A stretch of 64,000 nucleotides of DNA, taken from contig JARLGY010000036.1 of assembly GCA_031292525.1 (NCBI GenBank), positions 62,001 through 126,000 of the forward strand, written 5' to 3'. This document shows, piece after piece, positions 42,450 to 50,971 of the stretch. Within the stretch, counting starts at the first letter, position 1. Every line of letters begins with the position of its first letter. The notes beneath the pieces are model-generated. The model saw only the letters and a list, made by a program, of their open reading frames with translations. It did not search any database and was not told where the DNA came from. Source of the stretch: Flavipsychrobacter sp. Lineage in GTDB: Bacteria; Bacteroidota; Bacteroidia; Chitinophagales; Chitinophagaceae. Position numbers and translations under genes: made by a program.

Positions 42450-44654
42450 TTAGTTTTGAGCAGTTTTGTGTTCCAGTTTTATGTCCTTTCCTAGGCGTTG
42501 CAGGTAAGATATCAGGGCTACTATTTCTTTCTGGCTCTTCACATTTATTTTATCTTTTGCCAGGTTTGCCGCTATGCCATCAGCCTGCTTCATAAGGTCT
42601 TTATTAGCTACCTGATCATAACCAATAGGGTATGGTACGCCCAGTTGTTGCATTGCTCTTATTTTCGCCGGTGTTATGGCCGTATCCAGGTTGTTTTCAA
42701 ACAGCCAGGGGTAGTTAGGCATTATAGTTCCGGGCGACATGCTGGATGGTTCGTACATGTGGTTGAAGTGCCAGCTATCTGGATATTTACCGCCTTCTCT
42801 CGCAAGGTCTGGTCCGGTACGTTTGCTGCCCCACTGAAAAGGATGATCATAAACAAATTCACCTGCTTTTGAGTATTCACCATATCGTGCCACTTCACTG
42901 CGGAATGGACGTATCATTTGGCTGTGGCAGTTGTAGCAACCTTCTCTTATGTATATGTCACGTCCTTGCAGTTCCAGCGGTGTATATGGTTTCACACTGC
43001 TTATAGTTGGTATGTTCGATTTAACCATGAAGGTTGGTATGATCTCAACCAGGCCACCAATGCCCACCACTATCAGGCTGCCCACCAGCAATTGTATAGG
43101 GCGGCGTTCTATCCATCTGTGCCAGTGTTGTTGTCCATGGGGTACATATACCTTGGTAAGTGGTGCAGCTTCAGCGGCTTCATTGGCAAGCAAACTTCCC
43201 TGGCGCACTGTTTTAAACAGGTTGTATGCCATCATAAGTGCGCCTATCAGGTACAGGGTGCCACCAACACCACGCATGGCATAGAAGGGGCGCATTTGTT
43301 GCACGGTTTCCAGGAACTGGTATTTAAGTTGGCCTTCTGGTGTAAATTCTTTCCATGCAAGGCTTTGCATAAAGCCAGCCCAGTACATAGGTACCACGTA
43401 AAATATAATACCCAATGTGCCTATCCAGAAGTGCCAGTTAGCAAGCTTCTGCGAATACAGGTTTGTTCTGAATATACGCGGGATGATCCAATATAATACG
43501 CCAAAGGTTAAGAAGCCGTTCCAGCCCAATGTGCCCACATGCACATGTGCTATGGTCCAGTCCGTAAAGTGACTTATTGCATTCACGCTTTTTAGGCTTA
43601 GCATGGGGCCTTCAAACGTGGCCATACCATATGCGGTTACCGCAACTACCATAAATTTCAATACTACATCTTCCCTCACTTTGTCCCAGGCACCTCTTAG
43701 TGTAAGCAACCCATTCAGCATTCCACCCCATGATGGTGCTATTAACATGATAGAAAATACGGTGCCTAATGATTGTGCCCAGTCGGGTAGGGCAGTGTAT
43801 AGCAAGTGGTGCGGTCCTGCCCATATATACAGGAATATCAGAGCCCAGAAATGTATAATGGAGAGCTTGTATGAATAAATGGGGCGGTTAGCAGCCTTAG
43901 GTAGAAAATAGTACATCAGCCCCAGGTAAGGTGTGGTAAGGAAGAACGCCACCGCGTTATGGCCGTACCACCACTGTACCAAAGCATCTTGTACGCCTGC
44001 ATACCATGAATAAGAATTGAAAAATGAGTAGGGTAGTTCTACAGAGTTTACTATATGCAGCATAGCAACTGTTACAAAGGTTGCTATGTAAAACCATATA
44101 GCAACATACAAATGGCGTTCGCGGCGCTTCAATATCGTGCCAAACATATTCCATCCAAAAATCACCCACACTATTGCTATCAGTATATCTATAGGCCATT
44201 CCAGCTCAGCATATTCCTTGCCACTTGTGTACCCTGCAAGCAACGTTACAGCGCCCAAAACAATAATGGACTGCCAACCCCAGAAGTGTATTTTACTGAG
44301 CTTGTCGCTAAACATACGGGCTTTGCATAGCCGCTGCAGCGAGTAGTAAACCCCCATAAAAATACCATTGCCTACAAATGCAAATATTACAGCATTGGTA
44401 TGTACCGGTCTCACACGGCCATAGCTGGTTGCTGCCAACCCAAGGTTTAGAGATGGGAATACTAATTCAAATGCAGCAAATAAACCTGCCAGCATGCCTA
44501 CAATGCCCCAGAACATGCAGGCATATGCAAACATCTTTACAATGTTGTTGTCGTAATAGAACTTATCGAGTTTCTGCAAAGTGGGGGGTACTGTTATCTC
44601 CCTCTCCACATTTACATCATCTCCGGTAATACCTTTTGTAATTGCGGTACTCAT
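42450..44654 (-). CDS. ccoNO: Fused cbb3 oxidase subunits I and II, CcoNO
   Basis: This 734-residue protein joins CcoN (about 1-500: 12 helices, with HTNAVIFAFVGNGIFMG, WYGHNAVAFFLT for the CuB His and HVGTLGWNGFLT carrying haem ligands) to CcoO (about 560-734: one helix, then REGCYNCHSQMIRPF as haem c site and SMSPGTIMPNYPWL as Met ligand region). It is the terminal oxidase core with high O2 affinity. The fusion is a Bacteroidota feature. It is 25 nt downstream of ccoS. Confidence 0.93.
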   Translation of the reverse strand: MSTAITKGITGDDVNVEREITVPPTLQKLDKFYYDNNIVKMFAYACMFWGIVGMLAGLFAAFELVFPSLNLGLAATSYGRVRPVHTNAVIFAFVGNGIFMGVYYSLQRLCKARMFSDKLSKIHFWGWQSIIVLGAVTLLAGYTSGKEYAELEWPIDILIAIVWVIFGWNMFGTILKRRERHLYVAIWFYIATFVTVAMLHIVNSVELPYSFFNSYSWYAGVQDALVQWWYGHNAVAFFLTTPYLGLMYYFLPKAANRPIYSYKLSIIHFWALIFLYIWAGPHHLLYTALPDWAQSLGTVFSIMLIAPSWGGMLNGLLTLRGAWDKVREDVVLKFMVVAVTAYGMATFEGPMLSLKSVNAISHFTDWTIAHVHVGTLGWNGFLTFGVLYWIIPRIFRTNLYSQKLANWHFWIGTLGIIFYVVPMYWAGFMQSLAWKEFTPEGQLKYQFLETVQQMRPFYAMRGVGGTLYLIGALMMAYNLFKTVRQGSLLANEAAEAAPLTKVYVPHGQQHWHRWIERRPIQLLVGSLIVVGIGGLVEIIPTFMVKSNIPTISSVKPYTPLELQGRDIYIREGCYNCHSQMIRPFRSEVARYGEYSKAGEFVYDHPFQWGSKRTGPDLAREGGKYPDSWHFNHMYEPSSMSPGTIMPNYPWLFENNLDTAITPAKIRAMQQLGVPYPIGYDQVANKDLMKQADGIAANLAKDKINVKSQKEIVALISYLQRLGKDIKLEHKTAQN

Positions 44655-44679
44655 GTATTGGTGCGTTTAGATTGTTGAT

Positions 44680-44835
44680 TTATAATTCTTTCACTTTTTC
44701 ATTATCATACAGCATTCGTATGGATGCGCCTTTCTGATCTTCAAATTGGTTGGTTCTTACGCTCCATATAAAGGCGGCCAGGAACGTAGCTGCAACTGCA
44801 ACACTTACTATTATCAATATGTACAAGGCGCTCAT
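44680..44835 (-). CDS. ccoS: cbb3 oxidase maturation protein CcoS
   Basis: This 51-residue frame is MSALYILIIVSVAVAATFLA then AFIWSVRTNQFEDQKGASIR and a short tail. It has one membrane helix and the CcoS pattern F-I-W-S-V-R-x-x-Q-F-E-D. It is the first gene of the cbb3 operon, 25 nt ahead of ccoNO, with the FNR-type promoter upstream. CcoS is needed for insertion of cofactors into CcoN. Confidence 0.88.
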   Translation of the reverse strand: MSALYILIIVSVAVAATFLAAFIWSVRTNQFEDQKGASIRMLYDNEKVKEL

Positions 44836-44854
44836 TTGCTTTTATTTAACACCT

Positions 44855-44920
44855 CAAAGCTATTTATGCAACGGCACCGATACTATGACGATACTCAGAC
44901 AAAAAGATGATCGTCGTCAT
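44855..44920 (-). promoter_or_regulatory. FNR-type site and -7 element of the cbb3 operon
   Basis: ATGATCGTCGTCAT is at 44907-44920 (centre 44913.5), within a longer near-perfect palindrome flanked by AAAG and CTTT. The -7 element TAGCTTTG reads on the minus strand from 44862 to 44855. Centre-to-T is 51.5 nt, about 20 nt before the ccoS ATG. Confidence 0.85.
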
Positions 44921-44974
44921 CTTTTTTTATTGCTGTATAATCATCTCTTAAAACAACTATGGTCTGATAGGGTT

Positions 44975-45109
44975 ATGCGTAGGATTAAAAGATTGTTTAG
45001 TCAGGGCGAAACAGTAGTGCTGTCACCTGCTTTTGGCATCAAGGAGATGTCACAAAAGCAGAGGAATAACGTTATAGACCAGAGATTCTTTAAGTCTGCG
45101 GAGCACTAA
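44975..45109 (+). CDS. Possible micro-ORF divergent from the cbb3 operon
   Basis: This 44-codon frame (MRRIKRLFSQGETVVLSPAF and a basic/polar tail ending KSAEH) has a normal ATG and stop and lies 54 bp after the cbb3 FNR-type site, a distance close to that of the confirmed small genes at 35141 and 35652 (49 bp each). No -7 element with the exact spacing was found on this strand. It is very basic and rich in Arg and Gln. It could be real or chance; no homology can be claimed. Confidence 0.35.
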   Translation: MRRIKRLFSQGETVVLSPAFGIKEMSQKQRNNVIDQRFFKSAEH

Positions 45110-45116
45110 AAAACAA

Positions 45117-47564
45117 CTATAAACTCTTTAGCGAAAGGCCAAAATGCCTGGCAAGCATACTACTTGCTCCGGTGGTGATCAATACAATGCTCAACGTACT
45201 TACAGGCATAAGTATTGCTGCTATCATCGGGCTCATAATGCCTTTCATAGCTATACTTAATCCAATAATATTATACAACACAGATATGGTAAAGCTCATC
45301 AGTACTATTTTCTTTTGCGCTTTGGCTAATCTTAACAAAGATGGAAGGAATTGAAATTTCTGTGCATCAAGTATAGCATCACATGCTGGGGTAAAATTGT
45401 TGATGTCATCAGCAAGAGTAATGCCTACATTGCTTTGCTGCAAAGCTCCTGCGTCATTCAGCCCATCGCCTATCATCAGTACTTTCTTGCCTTCATATTG
45501 CAGCCGTTCTATGTACCGGAGTTTGTCTATCGGTTTTTGTTCAAATATAAGATCGCTCTTTCCTCCGAATAAAGAACGCAACAAAGGCTTTTGTCTGTCA
45601 TTATCGCCTGATAGTAAAGACAGTGTATAATCCTGGTTCAGTTGTGGTATTATCTGGGGTATTTCATCTCGTAGAACGGGCAGCAAATAATAAGCCGATA
45701 CTTTATTATTGATTCGTACAAATAAACTGGCGTTCTCATTCTGGTCTTCTTCTAGTCCAATGAAAGCTGCAGAGCCTACTTTTATTTTATTACCACTAGC
45801 ATATGCCTCTATTCCCTGGCCTGCTACTTCCCTCCACCCGGTTATAGGCACACTTTCATAGTACCCCAAATATTTTGTAAGTTCCTTGCTATGTGGGTGC
45901 TGGCTCGATTGTACAACGTTATATAACCATTCTTTTTCTTCCTCACTTAGCTGGTGGCCAGCGGTGGCCATTTTACCACCGCCCTTGGTAAGGGTACCCG
46001 TCTTGTCAAATACAATATGGTCTATACTTCCCATTTGCTCTATTACAGGAGCATCTCTAAGAAATAAGCCATTGTTACTAAATATACGCAGCAGGTTACC
46101 ATTTGTGTATGTAGATGACAATAGTAATGCACAAGGGCATGCTACTATAAGCATTGCCGATACGCTGGGTAGTATTCTTGCCGTATCATGTATGCCCCAG
46201 TATATTGCAGTTATTGCCGCAAGTGTAAATAGTATGTACGTAAAGTACCTGCTCAGTATGTGCACAGCACTATTTTCGTTATTTTCTTCGGCTTTATTTT
46301 TGGTAAAAGCATGGTGATTCCAAAGAGAGGTGAGGTAACTGCCCGCAACTGGTTTAATGATCTCTATAATGATCTGCTCACCTACTTGCTTGCCGCCCGC
46401 ATATAGCATTTCTCCGGTGTTTACGGTTACTGGCTCACTTTCACCGGTTACAAAGCTGTAGTCTATTTTTGCCCTGCCACTTATTATAATGGCGTCTGCA
46501 GGTATTATCTCATCATTATGCAGCTGCACTACATCTTTCTCTTTTAGGTCTTGTATATTTTTACTTTCCATCCCTTCAGTGGTCAGTACACTTACTGCAA
46601 TAGGGAAATATGATTTGTAATCACGATGAAAGGATATAGATCTGTAAGTGCGCTCTTGTACCACTCTGCCTACAAGCATAAAGAAAACTATTCCGCTCAT
46701 ACTGTCCAGGTATCCACTTCCTGTTCCTGTAGCAATTTCATAAATACTGCGGCTGTAAGTAATAATGAGGGCCAGTACAATTGGTGCATCAATGTTCAGC
46801 ATCTTTTGTTTTAATCCTTTCCATGCCGAAATGTAGAACTCTGATGCACTATAGAAAAAGACAGGTATGGATAATAACAGATTCAGTATCCTGAACAATT
46901 GGGCATATTGATGCTCCATACCTAAATGTTGAGAGAAATATTCCGGAAAGCTCATCATCATGATGTTACCAAAACAGAACCCCGCTATACCTAGTTTGTA
47001 CAGCTTTTCTTTATTAAATATTTTGGCTTGTTCCTGGCTGCTGTCGTCAAGGTCTATGTATGGTTCATAACCAATAGTGGCTAATAGTTCCACAAGTTGG
47101 CGCAGGCTTATTTCGTCTTTTGCAAAATGGATGGTTACTTCTTTTGTTGTAAAGTTGAGTCTGCTTTCCGCTATACCTGGCTTCAGTCGGTTCATATGCT
47201 CTAGCAGCCACATGCAAGAGCTGCAATGTACACCTGGAATATAGAAGGTTACAATTGTATTATTCCCGTCTGTGAATTTGTACAGTTTTTTTGCTATGGC
47301 TTCGTTGTCCAGGTAGGTGTATTTGTCGTTGCGTATGGTCTTTATCTGCGATAGTCCCGGGTGGGTTTGCAATTTGTAATAGTCGCAAAGGTCTCTTTCA
47401 TTTAGTATTTCAAATACCAGCTTACAACCCTCGCAACAAAAGAGCTTTTCTGCTATTGCTATATTCGCAGTAATGCATGGCGCCCCACAGTGATAGCATA
47501 TGTTTGCCATCCTGCTTTTTGGCATTGGTATGTCAGTCGTGCTCGGCTCCTTAGCTAACAGCAT
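45117..47564 (-). CDS. ccoI: Copper-transporting P1B ATPase CcoI (FixI)
   Basis: This 815-residue protein has an N-terminal Cys-rich region (ICYHCGAPC and FCCEGCK, residues 22-47), a heavy-metal-associated domain (about 105-170, with GVHCSSCMWLLEHM), and a P1B ATPase with the metal site ACPCALLLS, phosphorylation site DKTGTLT and hinge GDGLNDAG. FixI/CcoI pumps copper for cbb3 assembly. It overlaps the previous gene by 14 nt, so they are coupled; this small operon is separate from the main cbb3 operon but lies beside it with its own FNR-type promoter. Confidence 0.92.
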   Translation of the reverse strand: MLLAKEPSTTDIPMPKSRMANICYHCGAPCITANIAIAEKLFCCEGCKLVFEILNERDLCDYYKLQTHPGLSQIKTIRNDKYTYLDNEAIAKKLYKFTDGNNTIVTFYIPGVHCSSCMWLLEHMNRLKPGIAESRLNFTTKEVTIHFAKDEISLRQLVELLATIGYEPYIDLDDSSQEQAKIFNKEKLYKLGIAGFCFGNIMMMSFPEYFSQHLGMEHQYAQLFRILNLLLSIPVFFYSASEFYISAWKGLKQKMLNIDAPIVLALIITYSRSIYEIATGTGSGYLDSMSGIVFFMLVGRVVQERTYRSISFHRDYKSYFPIAVSVLTTEGMESKNIQDLKEKDVVQLHNDEIIPADAIIISGRAKIDYSFVTGESEPVTVNTGEMLYAGGKQVGEQIIIEIIKPVAGSYLTSLWNHHAFTKNKAEENNENSAVHILSRYFTYILFTLAAITAIYWGIHDTARILPSVSAMLIVACPCALLLSSTYTNGNLLRIFSNNGLFLRDAPVIEQMGSIDHIVFDKTGTLTKGGGKMATAGHQLSEEEKEWLYNVVQSSQHPHSKELTKYLGYYESVPITGWREVAGQGIEAYASGNKIKVGSAAFIGLEEDQNENASLFVRINNKVSAYYLLPVLRDEIPQIIPQLNQDYTLSLLSGDNDRQKPLLRSLFGGKSDLIFEQKPIDKLRYIERLQYEGKKVLMIGDGLNDAGALQQSNVGITLADDINNFTPACDAILDAQKFQFLPSLLRLAKAQKKIVLMSFTISVLYNIIGLSIAMKGIMSPMIAAILMPVSTLSIVLITTGASSMLARHFGLSLKSL

Positions 47565-48093
47565 GAATGTTCTTTTGAGCTTCTTTTATCTTAGGTATCA
47601 GTACCTCTTCTTCTACGCACATTATTTCCTCCATTATCGACTCTAGGAATACTATCTTATAGTGCAGCAATTTAAATTCCTTTACATGTTCCGCATCCTT
47701 ATGCAGTTGCATTTTTAGAGTTTTCTCTAATGTTTTGTCAATATCTTTTATAGACACCGTAAATTCTACCAGCTTCATATTGTGTTGCACATCGCAGCTG
47801 CCAGAGCAGTTTTGACAATCATGACCAGAAAGGTCTTTTTCTGTCAGTTCACTTAAATAAGGCATAAAAACTTCCCTGCGATAATTGATATATTTGCGGC
47901 ATGCCACAGTAAATTCATCGCAAAGCATTATATATGGTAGGCTGGCTGCGGGGAGTAGCGTTCTTAAATGATCGCAGTAAAGATGCACATGCCTTGCTAA
48001 TACTTCAATAGGATTGTAATAATCGTCATTCAGCCTGTCTGTGAGTTCTGCTATTGGCATGTCACGATACAATAAAAAAAATCTGCCTGTCAT
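47551..48093 (-). CDS. Hemerythrin/RIC-like protein, first gene of the ccoI operon
   Basis: The protein is 180 residues from the ATG at 48093 (MTGRFFLLYRDMPIAELTDR). The N-terminal region has a DUF542-like pattern and the remainder is four-helical with His and Glu in VLARHVHLYCDHLR, YRREVFMPYLSEL and MEEIMCVEEEVLIPKI, as in hemerythrin-like iron proteins related to YtfE/RIC (repair of iron centres under nitric oxide or oxidative stress). A Cys-rich loop GHDCQNCSGSCD is unusual. The iron-ligand set is only partly recognisable. It is induced with ccoI. Confidence 0.72.
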   Translation of the reverse strand: MTGRFFLLYRDMPIAELTDRLNDDYYNPIEVLARHVHLYCDHLRTLLPAASLPYIMLCDEFTVACRKYINYRREVFMPYLSELTEKDLSGHDCQNCSGSCDVQHNMKLVEFTVSIKDIDKTLEKTLKMQLHKDAEHVKEFKLLHYKIVFLESIMEEIMCVEEEVLIPKIKEAQKNIHAVS

Positions 48094-48111
48094 TTTTGCC
48101 TTTATTTTATA

Positions 48112-48177
48112 CAAAAATATTGTAGCAGCATTCGCATTTTTATGATTCAAGTATCTCTATTCGATGATCTTGATCAT
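48112..48177 (-). promoter_or_regulatory. FNR-type site and -7 element of the hemerythrin-like/ccoI operon
   Basis: ATGATCTTGATCAT is at 48164-48177 (centre 48170.5); TATTTTTG reads on the minus strand from 48119 to 48112. Centre-to-T is 51.5 nt, identical to the cbb3 promoter. Confidence 0.85.
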
Positions 48178-48212
48178 CTTTTATTTTAAACCTCCTGGAT
48201 ATTTTTACCCTT

Positions 48213-48278
48213 ATGATCTTTATCACCTTTTCTTGTGATGAAGGTTATTTTAATTAGTTATAGACTAAGATAATTTTA
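48213..48278 (+). promoter_or_regulatory. FNR-type site and -7 element before the gene at 48362
   Basis: ATGATCTTTATCAC is at 48213-48226 (centre 48219.5) and TAATTTTA (one mismatch to TAnnTTTG) at 48271-48278. Centre-to-T is 51.5 nt. The leader would be about 80 nt. Confidence 0.65.
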
Positions 48279-48361
48279 CGCTACAGTAATCAACTATCTG
48301 GGGTCATTAGTTTTTAATATCCCGGTTCAGTCTTTAATTACTATAAGTGGGCAAGACGTAA

Positions 48362-48748
48362 ATGGAAAATAAAATGGTGATAAATAAGATTAAGCATCTT
48401 AAGAATGAAAGAGAAACCTGGCTTAGAACCTTGGATTATATGCAGCAAGAAAATGTTTTCTTGAAAACTAGCTTGGGCGATAGCATACAAAATGACATTA
48501 ATAGTGAGGTCTTGGAAAGAGTTGAGTTTTTCCAAAGTCAGTTTGTCAACAAGGATGCTGTTATTGCATTACTCCGTTACGATATAGCGGAGCAAAATAG
48601 ATTATTGGAAAGCAACGGGGATTTAAATAGTAACTATATGGCTATTGTAAAAAAACAAAATAGCTTACGTAAGGATATGGAGCGCATGGAAAAAGATTTC
48701 AATGAATTGAAATTTCAATTTAATACTTACCTGGCGGAGGTACTATGA
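48362..48748 (+). CDS. Small coiled-coil protein, third low-oxygen-region helical protein
   Basis: This 128-residue protein (MENKMVINKIKHLKNERETW) is almost wholly helical and predicted to form coiled coils. It resembles the two proteins at 35141 and 35652 in size, charge and layout (an N-terminal W-L-x-x-L-x-x pattern and a C-terminal FNELKFQFNTYL akin to KKSFKQFA) but sequence similarity is weak, so paralogy is an inference. It is preceded by an FNR-type site. Its stop is 1 nt from that of the convergent response regulator. Confidence 0.7.
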   Translation: MENKMVINKIKHLKNERETWLRTLDYMQQENVFLKTSLGDSIQNDINSEVLERVEFFQSQFVNKDAVIALLRYDIAEQNRLLESNGDLNSNYMAIVKKQNSLRKDMERMEKDFNELKFQFNTYLAEVL

Positions 48749-48749
48749 G

Positions 48750-49805
48750 TTAATTAAACATATTTTGTAGTTTCTTTACATCTAGTATTACTATTTCTCC
48801 TTGGCGTATATCTATAAGCTTTTCTTCTTTAAAATCGCTTAGGGTTCGTATCGCAGATTCCTTAGCTGTTCCGGCTACATTCGCCAGGTTTTCGCGGCTT
48901 ATATCTATTATAAACTCAGCCTTGCCTGCGCTGTATTTATTATGGATAGCCAATAGTGCGTCAGCCACCTTTTTCCTTAATGAGTTGTAGGCAAGGTTAA
49001 GAAGTTGCTGTTCGCGTTCTGAAACATTATTAGCCAATAGTTGAATGAATTTTTTCATCACCTCACGGTTATTATTAACAAGGTATTCAAAATCGTCTTT
49101 TGGTATCAAGGCTACTTGGGTTTCTTCAAGTGCCTCTGTTGTTTCTTTATAGGTACCTCCTTCCAGGAGTGCTACATAGCCCAAAAAATCACCTGCACTG
49201 TATAGCCCTGTTACCAGTTCCTTGCCGTCATCGTTTGTTTTGTAAGCCTTTACTTTCCCTTGTGTTATATAGTAAAGCCGGTGTGGATGGCTCTCCTCGG
49301 CATATATCACCTGTTTTTTCTTAAAATTGCTAATAGTTCGGTCATTAGCAAAGACTCTTAAAGCATCCTTGCCCCCCGCTGTTTCTACAAGTTCATTAAT
49401 ACCTTCAAGTCCTGCTGCCAGGTCTTTTTTTATAAGATCTGTTTTGCGCAGCCTGCTTTCTACAGCATTCAGTAATTCTGTACCATTAAAGGGTTTGGTA
49501 ATGTAGTCGTCCGCGCCGAGCTCCATGCCCTTTCTTATTTCAGCCCGTTCAGCTTTAGCTGTAATAAATATGAAGGGTATGTTTCTTGTTTCTATATTCC
49601 TCTGCAGCATGTGTATTACACCATAACCGTCCAGTACAGGCATCATTATATCACATACAATCAGGTCGGGTTTATCTTGTATGGCTAGTTCCACCCCGTT
49701 TTTCCCATCTTCCGCTGTTATTACCTTGTAGCCAGATAACTCCAGTATTTCCGACATATTTTCACGTATCTCCGTGTTGTCTTCTATGAGCAAAATTACT
49801 TTCAT
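48750..49805 (-). CDS. Response regulator fused to a Crp/FNR-type DNA-binding protein
   Basis: This 351-residue protein has a receiver domain (1-120, phospho-acceptor D52 in IVCDIMMPVLDGYG), a cNMP-binding-like beta-roll (about 150-265) and a Crp-type winged HTH (about 275-345, with ISRENLANVAGTAKESAIRT). The recognition helix keeps Glu and Arg of the Crp/FNR E-x-x-x-R pattern that contacts TGA/TCA half-sites. No N-terminal Cys cluster of FNR is present, so oxygen is not sensed directly. It is the natural candidate to bind the TGAY-N4-RTCA sites in this region. Its start overlaps the kinase stop by 4 nt. Confidence 0.9.
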   Translation of the reverse strand: MKVILLIEDNTEIRENMSEILELSGYKVITAEDGKNGVELAIQDKPDLIVCDIMMPVLDGYGVIHMLQRNIETRNIPFIFITAKAERAEIRKGMELGADDYITKPFNGTELLNAVESRLRKTDLIKKDLAAGLEGINELVETAGGKDALRVFANDRTISNFKKKQVIYAEESHPHRLYYITQGKVKAYKTNDDGKELVTGLYSAGDFLGYVALLEGGTYKETTEALEETQVALIPKDDFEYLVNNNREVMKKFIQLLANNVSEREQQLLNLAYNSLRKKVADALLAIHNKYSAGKAEFIIDISRENLANVAGTAKESAIRTLSDFKEEKLIDIRQGEIVILDVKKLQNMFN

Positions 49806-50971
49806 GATTTTTCTTTATTCAATGGCTTAAAATTGATAATAAATTCTGTCCCTTTAAACTCCTCACTTACACACTCAATACTACCATTCATCAGTTCTGT
49901 ATATTTCGATACAATGTGTAAACCCAGGCCCGTACCCTGTATAGTAGTTACTGCTTCACTTCTGAAAAAACGTTCAAATAAATGCTCCTGGTCGGCTTTA
50001 GACATACCTAATCCATGATCTTTTACTGAAAGGTAAATGCCTTCTGATCCGCTTTCGGTTTTAATATCAATGCTGGAGGCTTCTGGCGAAAACTTAATAG
50101 CATTTGATATGAGGTTCATCAGGATGTGACTTAATAGAGATGGATCAAGGTTTATAACACGGCTCCCTGTATGAACGTACTTTAGTTCTTGTGAGGTTTT
50201 TAGCAATGTCTGCAGTTCGTTGAGTAGTGCATTAATATGTTGTTCGATATCAAAATCAATAAAACGTACTTGTATTTTCCCTTCCTCAATTCTCCCAACA
50301 GAAAGGAAGTCATTCAGTATATCAGTAAGCATGTGTACCGATGATATAATACGTTGTATATGTTTATCTCGTTTAGGTTGGTCTTCAGTTGTAACGTATT
50401 TGTTCACCAGGTATGCCGACGAAAGTATAGTACTGAGCGGTGTTCTGAACTCGTGAGAAGCCATAGAAACAAAACGCGATTTAAGTTCGTTCAGTTCTTT
50501 CTCTTTCTCCAGTGCTACAGATAGCGAATGGGTGCGTTCCTCTACTTTTTGTTCCAGTTCCGCATTCAACTGCAGCAATGCTTGCTCCGATTGTTTTCTT
50601 ATGGATATGTCGCTTATAAATGCAATGGAGAATTGTCCTGTATCCGATTTGTGGGGGCTTAGGCTCACCTCTACGGGAAATTCGGTACCATCCTTCTTTA
50701 TCGCAAATAGGTCCATGCCTACTCCCATAGGCCTGCTATGTGCTTTACGGCCATGGTAGTGGTCACGATGTTTTACATGTTTTTCACGGTAGCGGCTAGG
50801 TATAAGCACCTCTATTTTTTTGCCAATAAGTTCCTGTTCATGGTAGCCAAATTGCTTCAGCGAGAAGCCGTTGGCCAATACTATACTCCCTTCAGCATTA
50901 ATAATGATAATACCTATAGCCGCATTGTTGAAAAGCGCTTGGAACTCCTTATTAGCCGATTGAGTGTTCAC
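49802..50971 (-). CDS. PAS-domain sensor histidine kinase, partner of the Crp-fused regulator
   Basis: The protein is 389 residues with a GTG start. A PAS domain is at about 5-125 (FQALFNNAAIGIIIINAEGS; FAIKKDGTEFPVEVSLSP), followed by a coiled coil, HisKA with H173 (SMASHEFRTPLS) and HATPase_c (about 270-385: NLISNAIKFSPEA, HGLGMS, GTGLGLHIVSKY). The PAS belongs to a widespread type whose His pattern does not align cleanly with the haem ligand of FixL, so oxygen sensing is not shown. It would phosphorylate the adjacent regulator and give the low-oxygen signal. Confidence 0.88.
   Translation of the reverse strand: MNTQSANKEFQALFNNAAIGIIIINAEGSIVLANGFSLKQFGYHEQELIGKKIEVLIPSRYREKHVKHRDHYHGRKAHSRPMGVGMDLFAIKKDGTEFPVEVSLSPHKSDTGQFSIAFISDISIRKQSEQALLQLNAELEQKVEERTHSLSVALEKEKELNELKSRFVSMASHEFRTPLSTILSSAYLVNKYVTTEDQPKRDKHIQRIISSVHMLTDILNDFLSVGRIEEGKIQVRFIDFDIEQHINALLNELQTLLKTSQELKYVHTGSRVINLDPSLLSHILMNLISNAIKFSPEASSIDIKTESGSEGIYLSVKDHGLGMSKADQEHLFERFFRSEAVTTIQGTGLGLHIVSKYTELMNGSIECVSEEFKGTEFIINFKPLNKEKS

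Noticed and set aside
44750-44974. Extended plus-strand frame upstream of the micro-ORF
   Set aside because: It runs through the ccoS gene and the palindrome in another frame; only the part from 44975 is worth considering.
49802-50971. FixL-like haem-PAS assignment for the histidine kinase
   Set aside because: The His and Arg ligand positions of FixL do not align cleanly; the PAS fits a common non-haem type instead.
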